Positions 48,209 to 56,276 of a DNA stretch of 56,276 bases are shown piece after piece. Position 1 is the first letter of the stretch. Every line of letters begins with the position of its first letter. The stretch lies in contig MU833454.1 of NCBI GenBank assembly GCA_029204225.1, positions 1 through 56,276 on the forward strand. Direction: 5' to 3'. The notes beneath the pieces were generated by a model. It had not been told where the DNA came from, did not search any database, and worked only from the letters and a program-made list of their open reading frames with translations. The translations under genes were made by a program, and so were the position numbers. The stretch comes from Diphasiastrum complanatum (taxonomy: Eukaryota > Streptophyta > Lycopodiopsida > Lycopodiales > Lycopodiaceae).

Positions 48209-51200
48209 CTATCGAACACGGCGGGTCCGATCTACATCATCATCAACATGAACATCTGCAAGGGCTTGTGAATCCTGCACACCATCAATGCCTCCCATCG
48301 TGGCACAAGCATTTCCACCCTCTGCTGTATCCCCTGCAAAAGCGTCCTGTGCCATATGGTCAGCATCCCCAACATGTGCTGCATCCACTGTCTCTCTCTC
48401 ATGCTGTATATGCTCTGGTAGTGGATCAGGTCGATACACATCCTGCTCTGTTAGAGGTGGCTCATACATCCCTGCCATCATCCTCTGTAATCGATCATCC
48501 TCTAGGCCATAGCCTAGGTCTGCCTCAAACTCTACCTCAAGCTCTGCCTCAAGCTCTGCCTCAGCCATGGTCTCCAATCCTGGAGTAGGAATACCCAAAT
48601 CATCATCATCATCATCCTCATCCTCCTCATCAGCACCCATGCACGTACCTGTCCCCTGGCCAGCACCTGTATCCTGATCATGACCCACTCTGTCCATGAA
48701 TAACCGTCTAACCCGCAACATCTCTCTCTCTGTCTCTGCTGCAATGTCAGCCACAACATTAGCCCTCGGCATGGGTGTGGTGGAATCAGTGGGATCATCA
48801 ACGCCTAGTAAACAATCTGAGGGCAACACCTCTAGAGGGTCCACAATAGATGCAAGTCTGTCACTCAACCTTGCATTGGTGTTGCAAAAAACCAGCTGTG
48901 TCATCTGTGCAATAGAAAGGCAATTACTCCTTTTTGTGTGGATCAAAGAGAATGTGCTCCAGTTGCGCTCGCATACACTGGAGGAACAATCCTATTGACA
49001 ATCATAAAATTCAAATAAGCGCATTAGTTAAATCCATCCATTTAACACCCATCTTTAATCTCATAGAATCTGGTGGGTAAAGAAATACCTGTGATAGCAC
49101 TCGCAAGGCCAGCTTTTGTAGAGCTGGGCATGCAGAACCATAGAGGTTCCACCAAGTCACCGCTCTCTCCCGTCTGCTGGGATTCAGCGCCGCGTGATGG
49201 CCAAACACACCAACCTGCCTCTTGAAGGCAATGTACTGTGTCTCAACAGCATCCTAGTGTCTAGCGACTCCATCCAAATATCTCAACCAATCCAAGCCTA
49301 GTTCCATGTCTGATGCTTGCCGCTTAGATAGCCACATGGGGTGCAACGGGTGGGCAACAGAGCGAATCGGCCTATGGAACCAATTCCACTTGAGCTCCCA
49401 GCTGTCCCGCAACACCACCATCCTGTTTCACATAGTTAATGACATGTCAACGAATAAATCCAAAGATGCGAAGATGAGAGCAAACTTATTTCAATCACAA
49501 TAGACAGATTCCAAAACAACAAATGATTGAAATGACCATCAGTACCATACCTGTCCTCGGAGAGAAATTGCTGCTTTAGCAGCTGTCCAATCCTGTCCAT
49601 AAACTCGTAGATAAGGCCCATAGTGCTGCCCTCACTATCAACTAACCGCAGAACATGGTAGAACGGACTCATCATAGATGTAATGTTCTCAGCTTGACGC
49701 CAAAAATCATCGTCAAATACAATCCTCAAAACTCTCAAACCATCTGGCCTACTAGAGAAAGGCAGCTCCCTAAATGTAGCACTAGTGGCCATGTGTCTGA
49801 GCTGATGTCTGACTCTAATAAGCCTATGCATGACAATCAGGTCGAATGCAAAACGTGTGGGAGCTGCTTTCTTCAGATCAAGTGAACTGAAGGTGCGGAA
49901 TAGGGCGAGGGCACCTCTCCTCCGGGTGATAATTGTCTCCACGGCAAGGGCCATATCAGCTATCGTGCGGACCCAGGGCAAGCGGCCAATATCCCCCAGT
50001 ATAAGATCAATGCTATGTGCAGCACAGGGGGTCCATACAATAGCAGGGTACTACTGCTGTAGCAAGTGAGACATGTTCACGCAACTACTTGCGTTGTCGG
50101 TGACAACCTGCACTACATTGGCAGGGCCAATCTCCTCTATAACCTCACTGATGATATCGAACATAAACTGTCCGTCAATGACCCCACCACCTCTACTAGC
50201 GTCAATGGCCCGATAAAACATAGTGCCCATGCAGCAAGACACCAATATGTTGATCACTGGCCGACGACGGGTGTCACTCCAGCCATTAGACATGATCGAG
50301 CACCCATAAGTCTCCCAGGCCTTCCTAAGAGGCATCATCTGTGTGGTGAGCTTCCTCCACCCTGGACGTAAGGTAGGTGGTACGGACAGCCTCAGCCACA
50401 GGTGGCCTGAAGCGTGGACCTGCAGCAAAAACTGCAGCTGTAGCCCTCTTGAAGGGCTCCGTGTTAGCAATGGAAAATGGCAGGTTCAGCTCATAGATCA
50501 TGTTTGCCAAAGCCTGCTGGGCCTCTGCCTCGAGGTGGGGCTGGAAAGACTCCCCCATGGACTGCTGTCTATACTGGGAGCTGCGAGACGATCTACTGGA
50601 GGATGCCCTAGTGAGGTAAGCACCCCTACGAGGAGCAGGAGGAGGTATGTCAATGGCAAGGGGGTGCCGAAGCTGGGCCTGAGGTGGAGGGGAATGTTGC
50701 GGCTGCGGGGGATGCTTGGGCTGAGGCGAAGAAGCTCCAGAAGAACCAGCCTCACCATGCTGTCTGTCATCACCATCCTCATCATCAGAGTCCAAATCAT
50801 CCTGATGTGTGGGGAAAGTGGATGGTATGTCCTGTGGGTGTCCTGTGAGAGACCATCTAGTGCCGACTCAGAGCGAAGAAATCGGAATGTCTGCACTGGG
50901 TGAGTCATCTGAGTGACTGCAGGAGGACGCTGTGGAAATGCACCGACTAGAATAGATGCAGCAGGTGGAGGGGCGGGACGTGGTGTAGTGGGCTGTGGTG
51001 GTGTGGTAGGATGTGGTGCATTGGGCTGAGGAACGAGTGGTGGATGTGCATCAGGCTGAGGGGGAAGGAGCACGAACAAGTGGGGGGAGGACGTGGTGGT
51101 GGTGGATGAGGAGCTAGTGGATCCCGTGGGGTGGATGATACTACTGCATATACATTAGGATCTAGTGACATACCGGCCTGCGTCAATCGAGCTCCGTATA

Positions 51201-51366
51201 TGTCAATGAGCCTGCAACGCTCCTGAGCAGGCATGTGTGGGCAAGGGTGGGAGCCTAAGCGTTTGCCATCACCCTTGACAGCACCAAGGAGATGGCCTTT
51301 CAGCCTAGTGAGAGTGCTAACAAAACGAGCATGACAAAACCTACAGGACCATCATAATTTAGACTT
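48209..51366 (-). pseudogene. hAT-type transposase (BED, DUF659, dimerisation), antisense in DDI1-like intron
   Basis: Minus-strand order: a BED zinc finger at about 51340-51225 (WSCRFCHARF, TRLKGHLLGAVKGDG, HPCPHM); a long Pro-rich linker; the DUF659 start (MIYELNLPFSIANTEPFKRA, AGPRFRPP) and core (YGCSIMSNGWSDTRRRPVIN, VVQVVTDNASSCV), then WTPCAAHSIDLILGDIGRL. An intron at 49550-49423 and a second at 49088-48992, both GT/AG, keep phase. The middle exon has WWNLYGSACPALQKLALRV of the C-terminal dimerisation domain, continued by CERNWSTFSLIHTKRSN in the last exon, whose tail is strongly acidic (DEEDEDDDDDD). In-frame TAG at about 50052 and 49255, a TGA just before the BED Trp, and frameshifts near 51085, 50800 and 50335 inactivate it. 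The transposase would cut and move its own element. Start exon not resolved. Confidence 0.88.
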
Positions 51367-52540
51367 GCAAAAAATGTTTTGATGTGGTATGTTACTCAAA
51401 AATGAATGCTGCAAATGGGAATTGCTGGTAGAATTGGGTTCAAAAAATGACTTAAATGAGGTGTGGATGGAGGATATTAATTGCTGCAAAATGATGCTTC
51501 CACATGCCTTGGAAAGTGCTTTTTTACCTTGTTATGATTTCAATCACGTATTTGGCATGACATCAAACACAGAGGTAATGAATATGATCAATAAGCAATT
51601 CTTCAACTTAAAATACCAAAAGAACATCTATCATTGTCAACAAGTGATCCTTTGTAAAGAAGAGGGAACGACGAGTCTCCTACAAAGAACTCAAGACTAA
51701 TCAAAATCATAAGCTACCAAAGTTTGAATAAATGAGGGCACAATTTATACTACTTATCCTCCAGCCTACTTGCAAGTTTCTATAACCTAACTGTAGTCAA
51801 GTGACCAAAAGTAATGCACGTGCTTTGACAATGAATGGGTTTATGAACATATTTATTAAAACTATCTGTATGTCCATAACAATAAAGGGGCAAAGATTGC
51901 CAATATAAACCCATAGAAGTAATGTTGGCTGAGAAAAATAGAAGGCATGGCATGATCGCCAACTACGAAAAAAGTACTTAGAAAAAGAGTATCAACAAAG
52001 ATTATATGTGTCATAGACCATGTGGAGGTTCGGTAAAAACTATGAACGATGAATTGAGATAGCTTGATAACTTGATGGTGCAATAATAGTCATAACATTT
52101 TAGCATAAGGATATAAAAAGAATGTTGCACGTGACGTGACTTTGGTGACTTGTTCAAACCTTGCATTCATCTATGGTTGGTTGGAAAGCAATGATCTTGA
52201 ATTTATTATTGATTTGTTGCTAAAAATTTATAGTGTTTTATAGCTAATTATTGGTAGGATTGTTGAAAGTTATTATTTCTTTTGTATTTATCTTTCTATA
52301 GAAAAAGGATATCGTTGGTATTCAAATTTCCTTGTTGTAACATCATTTATGATTCAGGTTGTACTTTAGTCTTGTGACATAATACTTGTTTAGATGACTT
52401 TGCTCCACTTTTATATTGTTTTGTTTGGTCTCTAGTCATCTTGTACTGGTGCTCTTTTGGATCTTGCATGTAATATAGTGTATTATCAATGCATTTGGGT
52501 GATCAAATTCTTACCAAAGTAGTTTATTCTTTTTGAATAG
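51367..52540 (+). other. Last part of DDI1-like intron 1
   Basis: AT-rich, no recognised gene. Ends in TTATTCTTTTTGAATAG, a pyrimidine-rich tract with an AG acceptor. Confidence 0.55.
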
Positions 52541-52573
52541 GTGGAGAACGTGAAAGCTCTACTTGAAGTTGAA
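52541..52573 (+). CDS. DDI1: DDI1-like gene, exon 2
   Basis: 33 bases, 11 codons (VENVKALLEVE), flanked by acceptor TTTTTGAATAG and the strong donor GTAAGTA at 52574. In DDI1 proteins this segment directly follows the one coded by exon 1, so the two exons join in phase 0 without loss. It is the first helix of the ubiquitin-like domain. The intron between them is about 7.28 kb. The next expected exon (a Gln-rich LQQQQLL-type segment) was not found to the window end, so intron 2 would exceed 3.7 kb. Exon 2 alone could be chance; its combination with exon 1, the splice sites and the phase makes that unlikely. Confidence 0.7.
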
Positions 52574-52632
52574 GTAAGTAATTTCTAAGTTTTTCGAGTT
52601 ACATCTTTTACTAGAAACATGACTTTTATGTT

Positions 52633-52806
52633 AAAAAAAAAAAACTGGATGCGTTCGGACGCGGACGCACCCCTGATGCGTCCGACGCGGACGTGTGTCA
52701 AATTTTAAAAAAAAAAAAAAAAAAACGGGATGCGTTCGGATGCGGACGCACCCCTGACGCCTCCGCGTCTGGACGCGGACGCGGACTCGCGTCCGTGTCC
52801 GGCATC
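52633..52806. repeat. GC-rich dimer separated by A-tracts
   Basis: Two units begin GGATGCGTTCGGA at 52647 and 52728 (81 bp apart). Each follows an A-run (52633-52644; 52707-52725) and continues with GCGGACGCACCCCTGA(T/C)GC. The second unit has extra GGACGCGGACGCGGAC repeats. Very CpG-dense compared with the AT-rich surround. Confidence 0.85.
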
Positions 52807-52821
52807 CGCTTCCTTAGGTCC

Positions 52822-53146
52822 AAACATAGTTGCACAGAAACGCGTTTATGGGAAAAAATGTTTCTAGAAACGCATTTCAGGATCCAGAATTGTTGAGAAA
52901 AGAAAACAACAAATATTAAAAAATTTGTACCCTTGACATAATCAAACAGGGATTGATGAACATGAACTGGACCACATTGTACCCAAAACATTTGGCAACC
53001 TACATAAATGTACTGCCCTTAATTAATGCTTTAATTTGCTACCCATATTGCCCATAAAACTTTTTAAAAAAAATGTTTATGAGAAACGCAGCCCTAATTA
53101 AAAAACGCATTTCTGAACGTGTTTCTAGAAATGTGGTGCAACTATG
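52822..53146. mobile_element. MITE-like inverted-repeat element (325 bp)
   Basis: CATAGTTGCAC at 52825-52835 and its exact complement GTGCAACTATG at 53136-53146; GGTCC flanks both sides (52817-52821, 53147-53151) as a possible target duplication. Internal sub-repeats around GAAACGC(G/A)TTTC and TTTCTAGAAA occur near both ends in opposite orientation. No coding sequence. The superfamily is not certain. Confidence 0.65.
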
Positions 53147-53199
53147 GGTCCGAATCACTACTTTCTAGAGGCGATCTCCATGTGAAATCCTCTGTGCAT

Positions 53200-54050
53200 T
53201 GGTAATTGGTCTCTTCATGGCTATGGCTGCCAATGGAAGAACGTTAGTTTCAGCCAAAGAGTGAGCTGGGATGTAGTTTGCTTCACTCCCATGTATGTGG
53301 AAAGAAATTGCTTTATGCACTCAACTCTGACCAATTGGTTCTAGGAATGCTTGCACCCCAAATCTCACATCCATAAAGTGGGACCAAGGTGGCTAGTGCT
53401 GCAAATGATTTCCTCTTCTTATGCCATTTCCAAAGACTCAATGTGGTGACATCATGATGATGCTTTTATAGCAAAGCAAGTGCTCCTATGAAGGTGATTG
53501 GGACACTTTGGTCCCCAAAATATTCATGATCTTGCTCTATTTCTATTTCCTTTATTTCCATCATAGCTAAAGGTTGGATCAAGAAGCTTTTTTGCAGAAT
53601 TTGTCAAGAGCATTTAGGTGTTGCAGGAGACTTTTTGGAGTGTTGGCCAAAAAAATTACATCACACACAAATAGTAGAAGTTTGATGTGAAAGTGTGCTA
53701 GCTTTACTCCTTCCCCTCGTAATGACCGTTCTTGTATTTATTTTATCAAAATAGTGTTGGGGGGCAGGCCAGCCTTGTTTGACAATTCTAGAAAAGGTGG
53801 ATGTCATACCCACAGGCTTACAAACTTTTGCCATCCATTATTGTAGAGCTGCCATGCCACGTGTCTTAGTTCATTTTGTATCCTTGATTCCTCCATTCGC
53901 TCTCAAAGTTCTGTTCTTGGGATAATTTTAAAGGCCTTTCTATAGTCAATGAAGCAAGAACTAAGTTTGAATTTTTTTTTCTGCAGCTTTTTTTTCACCA
54001 TGGTTCTAAATAGGAGTAAGCCATCTAGAGTGGCATATGTGCTTTGAATA
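53200..54050 (-). pseudogene. LINE reverse transcriptase remnant
   Basis: The minus strand reads, in order: STYATLDGLLLFRTMVKKK, CFIDYRKAFKIIPR (family CF.DF.KAFD..PR), then with frame changes GVKLAHFHIKLLLFVCDVIF (the YADD catalytic site has become FVCD) and LANTPKSLLQHLNALDKFC, then ATLVPLYGCEIWGASIP of the region after RT. This order is typical of non-LTR retrotransposon ORF2. Many stops. The 5' part is missing: at about 54050-54097 it abuts copia sequence. No poly(A) end was identified. Confidence 0.82.
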
Positions 54051-54084
54051 ATGTTAATGCATAGCCAAAGGGGTAAAATAGGCA

Positions 54085-54810
54085 TTACTCTTCAACATCC
54101 CCGCTTAATGGCAAGTTTATTAAGCTAACACCTAACAATGTTATGAACTTGTTAAACTGGTCTTGAATAAGTGGTTTAGTAACAATATCTGCAATCTGAT
54201 TGTTGGTGTCATAGTATGGAAATCTCACCACTATGGGCTTTCTCTTATTCAAAGTGTTAGTCACCTCGATACGCTTTGTCCTTGCATGACAGACTAGATT
54301 TCTTGCAAGTTGAATACAACTTTGGTTATCACAATGTAGCAATGTAGGTTCTTCTTGAGCGATTTGCATGTCAACACATAGGCATTGTAAGTTGTAACCA
54401 AATAGCTGCACAAGTGGTCCTCGTAGTTGCCCTATTCTCAACTTTCGTGGATTATAAAGCAATAGTAGGCTGTTCTTGCCACACCAAGAAATGGCCCCTG
54501 AACGTAGGATAAAGCAATGTCCTATCATCAATCTCTGATCATCTTTATCACCTACCAATTTAAATTTAAATAACCTTCCAATTGAAGTTCACCATCCTCC
54601 ATCATTAGTATATCCAATCCCATAGTTTATTGTCCCTCTCACATAACTTAGGATCTGCTTGGCTGCCTTCCAATGTGATTCAGGAGGTTAACATATATTG
54701 TCCTGCAATTGCAACCGCATAAGCAATATCTGAAATGGTAGTTGTAGCCCTTGGCGCTTGTTTGAGGCCATACAAGGGTTTTTAAAGCCTGCAAACCAGA
54801 TGTTCTTTGC
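54085..54810 (-). pseudogene. Copia RT end and RNase H fragment
   Basis: On the minus strand, KPLYGLKQAPRA (about 54790-54755) is joined directly to an ISDIAYAVAIAGQYM stretch, so the YVDD palm region is deleted. It continues with a decayed connection (SYVRGTINYGIGYTND-like) and RNase H: GHCFILRSGAISW, LLHCDNQSCIQLARNLVCHA, NNQIADIVTKPL, then the stop at 54085. Of a different copia lineage from A-D, judging by the RNase H wording. The minus strand then reads AAGCGGGGA followed by TGTTGAAGAG at 54097, a plausible PPT and LTR start, but the LTR would be cut short by LINE sequence. Confidence 0.88.
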
Positions 54811-56276
54811 CTGTGACCTCAAACCCTTGTGGCTGTGTTACATACCTATAAGGGAACGTAACAGACTACTTAAGGTGACGGTCTTGTTATACGGGACAGG
54901 GCACTGGTTCAGAGCTCTAGGTCATTTTGGTGCCACATGTCAAAAGAAATTTTGTTTTTTTTTTGAGAGAGGAGGAGGTGGCTAGAGTGGTGGATGACAT
55001 GGATTTTATCAGTAACTAGTTCCCTAGCCGAGATGCTAGACTATGGGATGAACGTATTGGTTATGGACCTAGATGTGGCACCACCCTGTTCCTTTTGCTT
55101 CTTGTGTGGGTAAGGTGTTGTATATTCAACGTTTTGTAGGCTATCAACAAGTAGTTCTATTTGAGGAGCCTTAGGGAAGTGATAGGTGGATACTGTCTCT
55201 TTCGTTGCCTTCTCATACCTACAAAAAGTTCTTGTCGTACCAATCTAGAAATACCATCTATGTAGAACCTAACCTATATCCACAAACTGAGATTTGAGAG
55301 CCATATCAAAAAAATTTGAACTGATTAGATCATCGATCCAACGGTTCAATAGGCAGCAATAAGTGTAGCAACCTGCCTCACCAGTCTAGAAACGTTGTTT
55401 ACGACTATATGTCCATGAACTGCGAATAAATTTAACCTAGCACCACTATTTCAAAACTTTAGAAGGGTTCAGATCGTCGATCCAACAACAATTGGCAACA
55501 GTGAACGTAGCTCGTATGCTAGGAATATATGCCTTCTTTTGGTTACTTAGCCTTCATGCACTCAAATAAAGATTAGCATGCATGGGGACTTGTTTCTAAG
55601 GCTAGGAGAATTGTAGCTCAGTCAAATTCGAGCTATAGCAAGCCTTCCCTAACTTTGTTATGGATAGAATTGGTTGCATGATGAGATTTTAGTAGATAGT
55701 GCATGCTAGTTAATTGAGGAATCAAAAAGTGACATGCAAGCACACATAGGGAGTGTAGAGGCTTAGGCTTCACCATCCTTGCATGTTATTAGTTAGCATT
55801 GGGTGTGTTAGCTAGAATTGATTACAATGAGGTTTGCCAAAAATTATTGCATGAGTACTATGAGCTATGCAAGAGATATATTGTGCATGTCTCATATTGC
55901 ATTACACTTACAATGATGACTTGCATGGCAAGTTAATGAGGGTATTGCTAGTAACAGTGGATGTATTACAATCACGTGGCATGGGCCCTTGCATAGATTG
56001 TAATAGCATATCCCTTTCATGTGCAATATGTTGCATGGAAAACTATCATATACCCACTAGTAGTGGCAAAGACTTGCATAGCTCTTTTTTGCATGGGAGG
56101 TCAGTACACATATGATGCAACGATCTTTTTGGCATAACAATTGTTCCTCGTATGCCAAGCTATGATGCCCCGGTGCAAATTATTGTAGGGTACATTCTTG
56201 TTCCTCCGAAACTGTTCCTATCATCTCTCCTATCTATAAGGAAAACCAAAAGTCTCGATCGAAAGATATCCCAATT
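54811..56276. other. Terminal stretch without recognised genes
   Basis: No coding motif on either strand. A diverged direct repeat (AGATCATCGATCCAACGGTT near 55328; AGATCGTCGATCCAACAAC near 55470) is the only structure seen. If the DDI1-like model is right this is intron 2. Confidence 0.5.

Noticed and set aside
48202-48588. Plus-strand His/Pro-rich frames opposite the hAT last exon
   Set aside because: They are the complement of the acidic tail of the transposase and have no independent support.
51389-51700. 103-codon plus-strand frame in the DDI1-like intron
   Set aside because: Composition is ordinary, no motif, and it lies in AT-rich intron sequence.

Overview
The window looks like nuclear DNA of a vascular plant, probably a seed plant with a large, repeat-rich genome. 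The reasons are plant-type CCCTAAA telomere-like repeats, plant initiator-Met primer-binding sites next to LTRs, nested Ty1/copia and Ty3/gypsy elements, a hAT transposase pseudogene with GT/AG introns, a LINE remnant, long CT/GA tracts, and a host gene with a multi-kilobase intron. Nothing is bacterial or operon-like. Only two host loci are supported; nearly all other coding signal is decayed transposon.

Layout, left part. 1-2247: a minus-strand copia fragment (gag, PBS, LTR) that runs off the left edge. 2248-7719: minus-strand copia element A, with a nearly full gag-pol, its 3' LTR side at or below 3672, and a degenerate tandem array in that LTR region. 7720-13683: a complete plus-strand copia element T, inserted into the 5' leader of A. 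T has 249-bp LTRs that end AGTTAA...TTAACT instead of TG...CA, and a GGTCT target duplication. 13994-14432: a decayed LTR related to one at 42020-42500. 17465-17767 (minus): a small one-exon gene for a single-pass membrane protein.

Middle part: a nest of elements. Copia B (from 19938) is cut by gypsy G (from 23499). G's RT is cut by a non-autonomous LTR element L (26913-30287, TSD AGAAC). After G there is a second, diverged B-type LTR (30559-30835). Copia C (from 30836) interrupts it, and C is cut by minus-strand copia D (34443 to about 36540). More B-type LTR sequence appears at 36794-36925 and about 40700-40937. Long AT-rich stretches around 37-42 kb hold diverged direct repeats and a small palindrome cluster.

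Right part. 42501-43224 is the 3' end of a transposase-like gene with AT hooks, cut off by an LTR. At 45129-45263 there is a TATA box, a GA-rich leader and exon 1 of a gene whose N-terminus matches plant DDI1 (ubiquitin-like domain, proteasome shuttle). Its predicted exon 2 is at 52541-52573, in phase, with a strong GTAAGTA donor. The intron is therefore about 7.3 kb and contains a decayed antisense hAT transposase (48209-51366). Downstream, inside the next intron if the model is right, lie a GC-rich dimer, a MITE-like inverted-repeat element, a LINE remnant and a minus-strand copia RT/RNase H fragment. Later DDI1 exons were not found before the window ends.

The elements do not form a common pathway. 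The biological story is nested insertion, decay by stops and frameshifts, and a housekeeping-type gene that appears to keep its splice signals while its introns fill with transposons. All family assignments come from reading motifs by eye; no database search was run.
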